Origin: Ceratotherium simum simum
Lineage: Eukaryota; Chordata; Mammalia; Perissodactyla; Rhinocerotidae
Direction of reading: 5' to 3'
DNA length: 64,000 nucleotides
Assembly (NCBI RefSeq): GCF_000283155.1
Contig: NW_004454216.1
Span: forward strand, 13,046,818-13,110,817
Part shown: positions 44,898 to 55,070 of the stretch, in pieces
Layout of the letters: every line of letters starts with the position of its first letter
Position numbering within the stretch: position 1 is the stretch's first letter
Notes under the pieces: generated by a model
The model's input: the letters and a program-made list of their open reading frames with translations, nothing else
Database searches by the model: none
What the model was told of the DNA's origin: nothing
Made by a program: the position numbers and the translations under genes

Positions 44898-45714
44898 AAA
44901 ATTTAATTTTGAGTATTATGAATGAAGGGGCAGGATCACTTTCCAAGATCCTGTCTAAGAGATTTCTGCATTGCATAGAAAACTGGGTTCCCTATCAACT
45001 GTAAGATTCTGTTGCCTTCTTTTCTATAGCTTCAGGAGTGTTTGATGGAGAAGAAATTCTCCTTGATGAGCCTCTAATGTCCTGTTTGCATTTATTTACC
45101 TGAAGATAAATGTGACTGTACAGTTAACAGCGTAAATAAGTCCCCCTCTTGAAAAAGACATTTTAATGGTAAAAGTGATCTTTCCCTCATCAAGATGAAA
45201 CCACAGGACATAGATTCATGAAAATGACATCCAAAGATTTAACATACCCTAGTCTATTTAAAAAAACCCAAAAACTCAAAAAGTCATTTGTCCATTTTTG
45301 TTGCATATCTCCCGTATTCCTGGCATTGTTATGGGCACTGGGGGAACGGTAATTTTGAAGGATCATTTCATCCAGCTGCCAGTGAAATGGCCCCAGAGGA
45401 GGTATGTTTGGTTCAAAAGCACCTCAGTCCTCTTACAACCCAGGCTTGGCGGGAACTGGAGTCTGGTTGGTTCACTAACACCATTGTTCCCAGGCCCCAC
45501 ACAGCCTGTTTCCAATCCAGGCCCCAGGGGTTCTTTGAGGGTAGAGAGCTCCCGTCTTCTGAGAGGAGCATGGCTGAGGTGGCTTTACATTTGGCCTTTG
45601 AGTGTTTTCAGTTCATATACACATCTTCCTGGGTCAAACTAGACGTGGTTTCAGAAATCTCACACTTCACAGACCTAAAACTGTGCTAGCCCTTCCTGAT
45701 ACTTTTAGATCCAT
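44898..45714. other. unassigned; possible L2 start at 45290
   Basis: 'TATCTCCCGTATTCCTGGCA' and 'TTATGGGCACTGGGGGAACG' at 45305-45350 look like a reverse-complement L2 tail, but little follows. Plus frames of 133 and 114 codons (45288-45689, 45298-45642) overlap in different frames and contain no recognisable domain, so I treat both as non-coding. Confidence 0.4.
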
Positions 45715-45961
45715 TCCTGTGCTCCCCTGCTCTCTTCTGTACCAAGGGACTTGAACCTTGCAAATGACATTTCCCAGATCTCTTGCCAACTAGCTTCAGT
45801 TAGGTAGGCCAGTGTGCAGAGAGAGCAGACGGGAGAGCAGGAACGCAGCAGCTGGAGTGTCTTCCCTCTCTCCTTGCCCCAGCGTCCAGCGCTGGCTGTG
45901 TCTCCTTCATGGTTCTAGCTCTTGCCGAGGGACCTCTACCCTGAGCTCCATGAACACCACC
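45715..45961 (+). repeat. older repeat, LTR-like, left piece
   Basis: 'GACATTTCCCAGATCTCTTG', 'CCAACTAGCTTCAGTTAGGT', 'AGCGCTGGCTGTGTCTCCTT' and 'TGGTTCTAGCTCTTGCCGAG' resemble a mammal-wide LTR-like repeat that I cannot name. It is cut by the LTR at 45962-46360 and resumes at 46361. Confidence 0.55.
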
Positions 45962-46360
45962 TGTGACCGTAAACTCTATGTGTCAGCTGGGGTATGCTAC
46001 GGTGCCCAGTTGTTAGGTCAAACACTGCATGTTGCTGTGAAGCTATGTGTGGATGTGATGAACATTTACCATCAGTTGACTTTAAGTAAAGCAGATTACT
46101 CTCTATAATGTGAGTGGGCCTCATCCAATCAGTTGAAGGCATCAAGAGCCAAGACTGAGGTTTTCCAAAGAAGAAGCAGTTCTGCCTCCAGCCTGCAACA
46201 TCAAACCTTGCCTGAATTTCCAGGCTGCTAGCCAGCCCTACAAATTCCCAACTTGCCAGCCTCTATAATCACATGAGCCAGTTCCTTAAAATCTCTCTCT
46301 CTCTCTTTCCCTCTCTTTTTCCTGTTGGTTCTGTTTCTCTGGGGAACACTGACTAATACA
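45962..46360 (+). mobile_element. solo MaLR LTR, MLT1-type
   Basis: Starts TGTGACCGTAAACTCTATGT and ends GGGAACACTGACTAATACA, so it has the TG...CA ends of an LTR. The interior carries 'GTGGGCCTCATCCAATCAGT', 'CACATGAGCCAGTTCCTTAA' and a CT run near 46294-46310. The flanks CCACC (45957-45961) and CCACT (46361-46365) are a 4-of-5 match to the 5-bp duplication expected for ERVL-MaLR. The length of 399 bp is in the usual range. No internal retroviral genes. Confidence 0.9.
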
Positions 46361-46500
46361 CCACTTCTTCCCATTGTCTTTCCAGCCTTACAGGTGATGA
46401 TGGCTTCCTATAGTTGTTATCTCTAGAATTGCCTCTCTATCCCCTGAAAGCTCTTTAGTGCTTCCAGCTGCTTTGTGAACGAGTTCTTGGCACTCAGTTT
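46361..46500 (+). repeat. older repeat, LTR-like, right piece
   Basis: 'CAGGTGATGATGGCTTCCTA', 'TAGTTGTTATCTCTAGAATT' and 'GAACGAGTTCTTGGCAC' continue the repeat of 45715-45961 ('ggtggtaatggcttccagctgttgctaatccctggg'). Confidence 0.5.
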
Positions 46501-46744
46501 CCTCTATCAAACTACAATATGAGTGTTGTCTTCCTAAATGAAGCCAACTTCATCCCAAGGCATTCCCTAAATCATTCAAAACCTAAACTACCCTTCTCTC
46601 AGGACAGGTAGGCCTGTTCCTTTAGCACTTAAGTAAAAAGGGATACCACTCAAGAAATCCTTAGAAAAAGGGGGAGACTATCTTACTGTGCCATTCTCTA
46701 TTCCTGTCTAGACAATAAATAACACTTGTGGAAGAAAAGACAAT

Positions 46745-47103
46745 TACTGAGTGGAGCAGCTCTGTGGTTGAGCAAGCCACTGGAGGAGGGAGCGACTTTG
46801 GGTATGGATGTCAATGAGGAGTGAAGCCGTGACTAAGCGTGAGAGAGGAGGAGAGTAGAACTGGGTAGGTGGGATTCTGTGTGAGGGAGTGGGACTGGGT
46901 TTGTGAGTGTGAGTGAGCTTGTGTATAAGTAGGACTTGGCAGTGTGTGTGTGTGTTGCACGTGTGGAACTGAGCAGTATGCATGTGTTGCGTGTGTGCCC
47001 GCGTGGGCCTGCAAATGAGTGTGGGAGAGTGCATGTGTGAATGGGGTTGGATATTACTGTATATGAGTGCATGGGACTGGGTGTGAGTGTATGAGTATTC
47101 TAG
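46745..47103. repeat. degenerate GTGAGT-type array, left part
   Basis: The plus strand is built of GTGTGA, GAGTGT and GGGACTGG words, e.g. GGGACTGGGTTTGTGAGTGT at 46891 and GGGACTGGGTGTGAGTGTAT at 47073, with a short (GT)n near 46941-46955. There is no fixed period; it reads as an old minisatellite that has diverged. The C-rich complement has few possible stops, giving false minus frames rich in H, T and S (46744-47172). Confidence 0.8.
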
Positions 47104-47462
47104 TGCCATGGACTGAATGTTTGTGCACCCCCCGCCACCTCTACAATTCATATGTTGAAACCTAACCCTCAATGTGATGGTATTAAAAGGTGGGGCCTTT
47201 AGGAGGTACTTAATCCCTCATGAATGGGATGAGTGCCCTTATAAAAGAGCCTCCAGAGAGCTCCCTCGCCCCTTCCACCATGTGAGGACACGGCAGAAGA
47301 CACCTTTTATGAACCAGGAAGAGGGCTTTCACCAGACACCAAATCTGCTGGCATCTAGATCTTGGACTTCTAGCCTCCAGAACTGTGAGAGGTAAATGTT
47401 CATTGTTATCAAATCACTCAGTTTATGATATTTTGTTATAGGAGCTTGGACAGCCTAAGACA
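47104..47462 (+). mobile_element. solo MaLR LTR, MST/MLT1-type
   Basis: Starts TGCCATGGACTGAATGTTTG; then 'AATTCATATGTTGAAACCTA', 'AGGTGGGGCCTTTAGGAGGT', 'CTTCCACCATGTGAGGACAC', 'CTAGCCTCCAGAACTGTGAG' and the end 'GACAGCCTAAGACA'. It follows the MSTA/MLT1A-type LTR closely. The 5-bp flanks (TCTAG, ACTTG) match at 3 of 5. It divides the degenerate array, so the array is older. The 73-codon frame inside is not a gene. Confidence 0.92.
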
Positions 47463-48130
47463 ACTTGCATGTGGGATGGGGAAAGTCTGTGTGAGCGCTG
47501 CAGTTGAGCGTGTGTCAGTGAATGCAGAGGAGAGTGCCTCTGTTAGTGAGGTTGGGTGACTGTGACAGCAAATGACAGAGAGGGAGTAGGGTAGAGTGGG
47601 ATTCTTTGAGAGTTAGTGAGACAGAGTGTGACCAGGTGTGAAGGGGACCAAGTGTGACTAGATGTGCACCTGGAATCTTGTGTGACTGGCTATGACTGGG
47701 TGTGTGACTATGAAGAGTGTGAATGGCACTGGGTATAGATGTGGCTCTGTGCCTGAGTGTGAGGGATTGTGAGTTTATGAGGGAGCGGGACTGAATGTGA
47801 GTGAGTGACTGTGAGTGAGCTGACTAGAGTGAGCGTGTATGGGTGAGGCTGAGTGAGATTGAGCAGGACCAAATGGAAGGCAATAGGTTGACTGGTCGTG
47901 AATGTGAACGAGTGTGAGAAGGATTCTGTGGGAATGAGTAGCAATATGAGTGAATGGGACTGTTGTGAATGATTGTGTGAATTAGTGTGTGTGGGGCTGA
48001 GTGATTGTAAATGGCAGGGACTGGATATGAGTGACTGTGTGAAAGCGAGGGCCTGGGTGTGCCTGGTGGTGAGGTTGAGTGAGCATGTGCCCCTGGCTGT
48101 GTGAATGGGACTGAGTGTATCTGCCCACAC
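47463..48130. repeat. degenerate GTGAGT-type array, right part
   Basis: Continuation of 46745-47103 with the same words: GGGACTGAATGTGAGTGAGT at 47787, GGGACTGTTGTGAATGATTG at 47956, GGGACTGGATATGAGTGACT at 48017 and GGGACTGAGTGTAT at 48107. The spacing of GGGACTG is irregular (61, 90 and 169 bases between the last four). False minus frames of 180 and 116 codons (47708-48250, 47824-48174) are read from the C-rich strand. Confidence 0.8.
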
Positions 48131-49059
48131 GCTGGTACCACTGGGAGGTAGACAAGACAGTGGGCTGAAATCACATGGGCGTTTAGGGATTAGGGGACGC
48201 AACGAAGTTAGAATCCAAAGCAAGGAAGCCGCTAACTTGGCAGGAGCCAAAAGAAAATAATTATTATAGAATAAGTCAAGGGAAGGAATAATAAAAAAAA
48301 ATCACGAGAGCAGGAGGGCAGGATGGGAGAATAAGGTCAGCCTATACCCAGCAGCATAAGCACTTGGACTCCATCAGGATAGAAACCAACCAGACACCTG
48401 GGTAGTGGACATGATGTGCCAGCCACAGGCTTAGATGCTTAGAGAAATTTTAGATGCTTCTTGATAGAGCAGGGACTAATCCAGGGCGTGGATCCCTCAG
48501 TGCTCATTGATGAGTCCAGGAAGATGACTGAAGGCCCATGATGGGGGAGGTGAAGTCCTGACAAAAGAACTCAATTGTTTAGTTAATTGAGCTTTTTATT
48601 CTCTCTTTCTCACCTCCAGTATCCATAAAAACTTCAGAAATTTCATTCAACTCAGAGAAGTCTGATGAGGCAGGCTGGTCTTGGCAGTCTCGCTTTCCTT
48701 CCATCCCTGGGCAGTGTGAATCCTGTTATGTTCCATGCCCCCCCTACCCCGTTCTCTTTCTTTCAGGCTCATTTATTTTATAGAACTAATTTCTTACAGT
48801 TAAAAATAAAAGAGAGATTATTGCTCTTAGATAAGTAAATAGAGAAATTAAATTGGAAATCTGGTCATAGCTACACAAAGGATTGTTTGTAGTAAGTTAT
48901 ATAAAGGTTATTGAGAGGGATAGTGTGTCTTTCATATACAATAAATAACCAAAATATTGACATTGCCATTAGATAACATTTCCATTGGAACCAAGGAATA
49001 TAATATAATATATAATAATCTCTAGATGATAAATCAAAGGTTAGTTAGCTGAATTCCAT
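48131..49059. other. no recognised feature
   Basis: Unassigned sequence, AT-rich from 48770. Confidence 0.45.
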
Positions 49060-49215
49060 GGACATGGGACTTAGGTTCCACGAACCAAGGTCTAAGAACC
49101 CCTGAAATCATGTATAAAAATCTGAGTGTGCATTTTTCTGGATGGAGCATCCATAGTGTGCATTAAAGTCTCAAAGGGAGCCTCTGACCCCTCAAGGTTA
49201 TAAAGCGCTGTTTTA
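49060..49215 (+). mobile_element. hAT-Charlie-type element fragment
   Basis: 'AACCCCTGAAATCATGTATA', 'GTGTGCATTTTTCTGGATGG' and 'CTCAAAGGGAGCCTCTGACC' match a common mammalian hAT repeat ('cccctgaaattatatgcaaaattgtgtgtgtgcatttttctggggagagggtcc...tctcaaaggggtccgtgaccc'). The exact subfamily is not certain. Another copy is at 56444. Confidence 0.7.
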
Positions 49216-51116
49216 GAGATTACCCCCACAGACATTGAGTTTCTCGTCAGCATTCTGTTTTACTGATTTTAGTAAAAGCTGCTTCCGTCAAGCTGCTGAT
49301 GCTTTGGCTAGTGCTGGTTCTGTCTGGGCCTTCACTTTCAGTGGGTTGCTGTTACAGAAACTTTTGCAATCCTTAAAGTCAACATCAAAGGGAGACAAGA
49401 GAAGATGGAATTTGCCATCTATTCACATGAAAAGCAATATACATAAATTCAGTTTATTTGTACATATAGTAATTTTTGTTACACCAGTTTCCGTGGCAAC
49501 TAGTTCTTTAAAATATCCTGCTCTTTTAGTACTTAGGTTTGTTCAGTTGATCACCTTCTTTTCAGGCACCGTAATTTTTCTCATTTTAGATAATCTTCAT
49601 TCAAAATTGAGAAAAGCCTCTCTATTTTTTTTTTCCTGTGTTGCAATTACCAAGAGGGAGTTGCATCTATTTTAATAGTATATAGAGGCAGATCCAGATT
49701 TTGTGGGACTTGAAGCTTATGCAGTTTTGGGTCCCTCTTTAAGAAAAAGAATAAATATTATGAATACAGCAATGCTAGGGACTCTCTCTGGGCCTTGGGC
49801 AAGTGAGGGGCCCCGAGCTGGGGCTTCATTAGCATCACGTCATGCCAATACATGCATGCTGGGAACAAACCTGTTTAACTTTTTAAGGTTGGGGTCAGGG
49901 GTTAACTTTGGCTGTTTTGCTTTAATCTGAAAATAAGTCCACTCTTAAGAAGAGCTACCTGGCCAAATCATTTATTTGATGTTAGCTTTATGGATTTATA
50001 CAAATTTAGACTATGCCTAAACCCACAAGCATCCAGCACCAATTGGGCAGCTCAGAGGAGAGCCGATTCAGTTTACAAGTTCAAAAGAAGAGGGAAAACT
50101 AACTCTAGAAGCTTATTCCCTTGAGATGCTTGGAGAAGTGTCCTGGTTTAGAAAGAAAAAACACAGAAAGGAAGCTTTGTTTTAAAAAGCAAGTTTTTGT
50201 ATTAGGAAGAGGGTTGCTTCCTACGCATTGGCTCTGAATAAATTAGTAAGGGGAAAACCAATGTTATCATGGAACTATCAATGGGACTTAGTTGTTTCAA
50301 AAATAGTTAGGGATGGGATGAAAGAGCAAAAATGAGTGAACAAGAGATAACAGAAGGAGTTACATAGAAAAAAATGTCATATACAAACAAATACTGGTAT
50401 GAGCATACAAACAAAATTTCTAAGTGTGCCATTAATAATTTCATTTTATAATTAATTTCTAGGCAGCTAAGCATTCTGAATTTGTTGAATAAATATCTGA
50501 TTGTAGCAAAAAACAGCTTGCCTGACTTTGGGAAGCAACAGGCTTAGGAGAAAAAAATGTAAAGGAATTCTTACTATAAGGCCAAGGTCAAAACATTGGG
50601 TTTCTTCTGCTGCTTCACTACATAAGCTAAAGATGTCTGGAAAGGAGCCAATCAATTAAAAACATAGCTAGAGGGACTGCTAGGGAAGAAGGCTTCTGGC
50701 AGTGGCAGTCCATGAAAACATTCTCCTTCTCTTTCTCTCTTCCCAAGTGAAAAATAAACCTTGATTATCCCTTTATCAATGAAGGGTACTCATTTGCCAG
50801 TGAAATGTGGAAATTGCATCTCCTGAACAGTATAGTATCCAATTATCCTTACAGAAAATAATTTTATTTTTCTGTTACATACTTTAAAAAGATATGATGT
50901 CTCCTTGGGTATGATTATTCTTTTTGTTTGTGCCAATAACCCTATTTAAAGTAATATTTATCTCTGTCTTGGATTTTTTGAGGGTTTCTGGTTTGATTAG
51001 GACATCTGAGGAGATAAATAAAGATGTTAATGTGATGACATAGAAACAATACTCAAAGGTGGTCCCCACCCAGGAGTCTTATAAAACTTGGAAATGTACC
51101 GTACATTTCTCATTGC
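49216..51116. other. no recognised feature
   Basis: The plus frame at 49235-49675 (146 codons) is the longest plus-strand frame in the window, but its translation (MSFSSAFCFTDFSKSCFRQA at the start, a hydrophobic run in the middle) resembles nothing I know. 49690-49850 ('GGACTTGAAGCTTATGCAGT', 'GGGGCTTCATTAGCATCACG') may be an unnamed DNA transposon. Confidence 0.4.
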
Positions 51117-51172
51117 CATATAAACATACATACATACATAGGTGTGTGTGTGTGTGTTTATATATACACCTT
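51117..51172. repeat. (CATA)n and (GT)n microsatellite
   Basis: ACATACATACATACATAGGT followed by GTGTGTGTGTGTG and a TA tract. A compound short tandem repeat and a likely polymorphic marker. Confidence 0.93.
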
Positions 51173-51299
51173 GTAGGAAGATGTGGGTCTAATCAGTAAA
51201 ATTTGTGTGGTCGTCATTAACAAAATTCTCCCAATATATCTGTCTCTTCATCTTTTGGTTCATGGTAGGATTAAATTCCATAATTCCATGGTCCTCTTA

Positions 51300-51592
51300 T
51301 ATCTGGGTTTGGACCATGTTTCTACTTCTAGCTAAATATTTATGAGCAAAGGTGACATTTGTTACTCTGGCTGATTGCAAACCTCACTAGATCTCTCTTT
51401 TGCTCTGTGATGTTTGAAATGGTGGCTGTTCTATGAGTCTGGGTTTCTGAGTGACTAAGCTGAGCAGAACCCCCTGTTGACCTATTATAGACATATAACA
51501 TGAGTACGAAATAAATCTTTCCTGTTTAAGTCACTGAAAGTTTGAGGTTGTTTGTTATTTGCAGCATATCCTAGCCTATTCAGACTTCTATA
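51300..51592 (+). mobile_element. MLT1-type LTR, 3' part
   Basis: 'TCTTTTGCTCTGTGATGTTT', 'GAAATAAATCTTTCCTGTTT', 'AAGTCACTGAAAGTTTGAGG' and 'TTGCAGCATATCCTAGCCTA' match the end of an MLT1 LTR including its AATAAA signal. The left end is unclear. Confidence 0.7.
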
Positions 51593-51874
51593 ATCTGACA
51601 ATAAGGGCAGATTTGGGGACAATTTACCAAAAGTATAATTCTGGTGACTCAGGTTGGAGAAAACAAGTCCCATTTGAAACCCGGAGCTGCCATTTCTAGA
51701 AATGAAGGGCAATTGCTTCAATTTTTACAGATTCAAGTTTGTTTTTTCACTAGGACTTCAAAGAGGTTGTTGTTCTGTACACGTTTTAGAAAGTTAAGCT
51801 CAATAAATCACTTGGAAAGTTCATTTTTGCCTCAAAATTCATTCAATTCATTTTGAGCTGTTCATGGATTGTTC

Positions 51875-52249
51875 TCAATAGTAGAAACCAGTTCTTGCTG
51901 CCTGGGATACACCATAAGCAATGCTAGTTTTTCTTAGCAAAGTTGAAGCTTCAACTAACCATAACCTTGATTTATAATGTGTATTAATACGATGCAAAAA
52001 TTGGTAGTTTTTGGGGGGTCTCTCATTGAACACATTTTCTTGATTGTAGAGTTTTACAGCCAAAGGTATTATAGAGAGTGTTGGAGGATGCTTAAAAATG
52101 CTGAATTTGTTGGCAGAATCTAGGTAACTCTTAATTTCCAACAAAATGTCACTTTTTTGAGGCAGGAGCCAAATGTTGTATTGTTTTAACCAGGCTTCTT
52201 GAAAGATTAGCCTATAATTCCTTTCCCTGCTTTTGACATTTTTACTCAC
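51875..52249 (-). other. minus-strand open frame of unknown origin
   Basis: A 124-codon frame starting MSKNVKSRERNYRLIFQEAW near 52249. The part 'RLIFQEAWLKQYNIWL' loosely recalls the N-terminal region of hAT-derived ZBED/FAM200-type proteins ('FQEEWTEKYFFV'), but I see no Cys/His zinc-binding set in this frame. No start or promoter evidence. Possibly a decayed hAT transposase or retrocopy; possibly chance. Bounded by an MLT1 end and an L2. Confidence 0.25.
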
Positions 52250-52309
52250 TGTCGTAAAGTTTTAGTCACCATCTCCACACCAAGCCTGCTCTGGGAAAGG
52301 TCTCTAATT

Positions 52310-53560
52310 TACTCCAAATCACCAAGATCTTTGGACACATTTGAGACTTATTTTGATCTCTCTGCAGCTTTTGAAACTGACCTATCACTTCCTTCTTGCA
52401 ACTCTTCCCTCCCCCTGTTGTTTGACACCACTCTAGCTTGGAGATTCCGTTTGTCTCCATCTTAAAGCTCAGTCCTGGGCACAAGAACTATATTGAGAAT
52501 ATTCACCTGCTGCTGGTTTGATTAGGATCCTCTACGGGGCTCCTACAGTCAACAAATCAAACAGAATTCATGATCTTCCCCTCCCCCAGTGTCTCTGCCC
52601 CAAAGCCTGATCTTTCTTTTATATTTCCATTCTTGATGAATGAAACCTCCATGTGTTGAGCTATCAAATCAGAAACATAGGAGTCATCACTGATCCTTCA
52701 TATACGTGTTTAAATCGTATTGTTTCGACTGCCTATATATGTCTTGAGTTTATCTCTCCTTCTATATCCTTGTTAAAGCTGCCATATTTCTCTGTCTTAT
52801 TTTTTTTTTTTTTCATGAGTTAATATAGCATCTCCCTCACCAGTTCACTTTCTTCTTCTCTTAGCTTTCTAATTTATCTTCCACAGGGCAGTCAGAATGA
52901 TCTTTCCAAAGGCAAATCAGAACATTTCATCCTTTCAGCAAAACCCATCAGTAGTTCTCTGTTGATTTAAAATTATACTCCAAACTCTTTTTTATGGCAC
53001 ATAATGTTCCTTAGAATGATTAGTGCCCTACATTTTCGTTTATTACTTGTCTCCTTTATGTACACTTCAGAACTTTAACTTCTTTAGGTTTCCAAATATC
53101 TATATTTTCTTTTACCTTTCAACCAGGTTGTTCCTTCTGCTTAGAGTAGGATGGCCAACTGTCTCATTGTGCCTAGACTTACCTTGTTTTAGCCCTAAAA
53201 GTCTCCCCTATCCCAGACTGCCACTCATTTCCAGGCATATAGGGATGGTTTATCACTCTAGCTCAGAATATCTCCTTCCCTTCAGTCTTCCTGACTTGTT
53301 CTTCAAGAGTCTGCTTAAGTTGGCTTCTTCTAAAATCCTGTTCCAACCCAATTTTTCCTCCAGGCTGAAATGTATCTGTACATCCCTAAAGGAAAGGGAT
53401 TACCACATTCTCCTTTAATCTGGTCCTGCTACACTTTGCACTTCTGAAGCCAGATGCTCTATTTTGTTGGTCTCTCCATCTCTTCATCTCATACACAGTC
53501 TAGAACAGTGTTTTACACATGGTAGGCCACTGATAAATATTAGTTGTATGGTGTTAGAAA
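52310..53560 (+). repeat. L2 LINE, RT end to 3' tail
   Basis: 'TTTTGATCTCTCTGCAGCTT' and 'TTGAAACTGACCTATCACTT' encode remnants of the L2 'LDLSAAFDTVDHSLL' RT segment; then 'AGAATTCATGATCTTCCCCT', 'GGAGTCATCACTGATCCTTC', 'GGCAGTCAGAATGATCTTTC' and the tail 'CTGATAAATATTAGTTGTAT'. Over 1.2 kb of one L2 copy. It is interrupted by the palindromic element at 53147-53260. The 131-codon plus frame at 53023-53418 is repeat-derived. Confidence 0.85.
53147..53260. mobile_element. short palindromic element, second copy, inside L2
   Basis: Left end TAGGATGGCCAACTGTCTC and right end GGATGGTTTATCACTCTA are diverged inverted copies. The interior 'TTGTTTTAGCCCTAAAAGTC' matches the core of the copy at 9711-9858. 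The L2 consensus breaks at 'CTTCTGCTTAGAG' and resumes at 'GCTCAGAATATCTCC', so this is an insertion, with TA at both junctions. Confidence 0.68.
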
Positions 53561-53879
53561 AACTGAGGGCATCTATCTTAATGTCATATTCAGCAAGTAT
53601 TATAAATACTTTGCTGATTAAATTAGTCTAATATTTCCAAATGTGTTCATTGTTTTCACCTTGAAATAAAATGTTTTCTTTTCCCTCATCTAATTTACTA
53701 CCATTATTTAACTCAAAAGTAGTGATTATTTTTCTTGTTCTCTTGGTTGATACCCCATTGTCTGTTTAACACTCATTTGAACATCTCCTTCCTGTTTTTT
53801 CTGTTGAAAGATTTAGAGATGTTTGGAATACTTAATAACATTTTCAAAAAGGATTTATTACAACACCCAATTATGCCTC

Positions 53880-54010
53880 AAAATGTACCCGGTGCTATGA
53901 AGTGCTAGATATAAACCAAGGAAGTGTGACTTCTGCTTTCCAGAAGTTTATAATCCAGGTGTGAGGCAAGCATATAGAAGTAACTACAGAATGTTAAGGA
54001 TTTAATTTGG
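53880..54010 (-). repeat. L2 LINE 3' fragment
   Basis: 'GGTGCTATGAAGTGCTAGAT', 'TTCTGCTTTCCAGAAGTTTA' and 'TAATCCAGGTGTGAGGCAAG' follow a reverse-complement L2/L3 3' UTR ('ggcactgtgctaggcac', 'tccctgccctcaaggagcttac', 'agtctagtgggggagac'). Confidence 0.55.
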
Positions 54011-54159
54011 CACATGAGCCTGAGAACTAGAGATCAAAATTATGGATATGCAGTCTAATGAATCTCTTCATATGATGTACACAATGTGCACTTGATGGAG
54101 AGAGGTACAGTGGGATATTGCTTAGGAAAACACCCCAGTCTACCTTCTGTGTTTCCCCT

Positions 54160-55070
54160 TTACTCCCACACTACTGCCACACTCCCAACACTTCTGGTCA
54201 CAAAATGTGTGGGTTTTTCCTCCACCAAACAATTCTCTGCAACGTTGTCTGGGTGTCTTACAATTGAATTCAATTCTGATACTATCTACCTGGAGAGAAC
54301 ATCAGATCTCACAAGCTAAGGGCTCAGTCCCACAAGACTCCCCTCCCCCACTTCAGATGCCAATTGAAACTCCAGATTGTCACCTGTGCTTCTGACCCAT
54401 AGGCTATGAATCAGAAGTTCCCACAACCTCTTCTTTGGGTTCCATTAATTTGCTAGAGCAGCTCAAAGAATTTAGGAAAATAGTTATGTTTAGCAGTTTA
54501 TTAAAGGATATGATAAAGGATACAGATGAACAGCCAGATGAAGAGATACATAGGGTGAGGTGTGGGAGGGTCCCGAGCACAGGAGCTTCTGTCTCTGTAG
54601 AGTTGGGGTACATCACTCTCCTGGTGCGTAGATGTGTTCACCCACCTGGAAGGTCTCCAAACCCCATACTATTGGGATTTATGGAGGCTTCCTCACGTAG
54701 CGATGACTGGTTATTAACTCCATTTCCAGCCTCTCTCCTTTCTCTAGAGAAGGGAGGATGGGACTGAAAATTCCAAGCTTCGAGTCATGGCTTACTCTTT
54801 CCAATGACCAGCCCCCATCCAGGATCCATCTAGGAGCCCACCCAGAGTGGCCTCATTAGAACAAAAGACACTCCTATCACATAGGAAATTACAAGGGTTT
54901 CAGGAACCCTGTATCAGGACCAGGGTTCAAAGACCAAATATTAGAACAAAAGATGCTCCTAATGCTCTTATCACTTAGGAAATTATAAGGGTGTTAGGAG
55001 CTCAGTGACAGGAACCGGGGGCAGAGACCAATATGTATATATATCTTCTGTTGCCTCACAGATATTTAAC
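54160..55070 (-). mobile_element. solo LTR, ERVL-like, with internal duplication
   Basis: Reverse complement of an LTR I recall but cannot name: 'GTTTTTCCTCCACCAAACAA', 'CATTAATTTGCTAGAGCAGC', 'TAGCAGTTTATTAAAGGATA' (AATAAA-type signal on the minus strand), 'GATGAACAGCCAGATGAAGA', 'CACAGGAGCTTCTGTCTCTG' and 'CCTCATTAGAACAAAAGACA'. The U3-side segment ATTAGAACAAAAGA...GGAAATTA...AGGAAC is present twice (about 54857-54920 and 54938-55015). No retroviral coding sequence adjoins it. The 110-codon frame at 54435-54767 is LTR sequence. Confidence 0.72.

Noticed and set aside
45288..45689. 133-codon plus frame as a gene
   Set aside because: A second 114-codon frame is open in a shifted phase over the same bases and neither translation has a recognisable domain or splice context.
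46744..47172. 142-codon minus-strand frame rich in His and Thr
   Set aside because: Same composition effect; it also runs into the LTR at 47104.
46745..48130. Immunoglobulin switch-region-like array
   Set aside because: GAGCT and GGGGT pentamers are scarce and no immunoglobulin constant-region exon is nearby; only the general G-rich bias is similar.
47708..48250. 180-codon minus-strand frame, the longest in the window, plus the 116-codon frame overlapping it
   Set aside because: Its H/T/S/L-rich translation is read from the C-rich strand of a degenerate GTGAGT array, where stop codons are rare by composition. Two shifted frames are open at once, which a real gene does not need.
49235..49675. 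146-codon plus frame as a gene
   Set aside because: No recognised family and no promoter or splice evidence; composition is that of AT-rich DNA. I cannot exclude a lineage-specific transcript.
54435..54767. 110-codon plus frame
   Set aside because: Lies within the LTR at 54160-55070 and is antisense to it.
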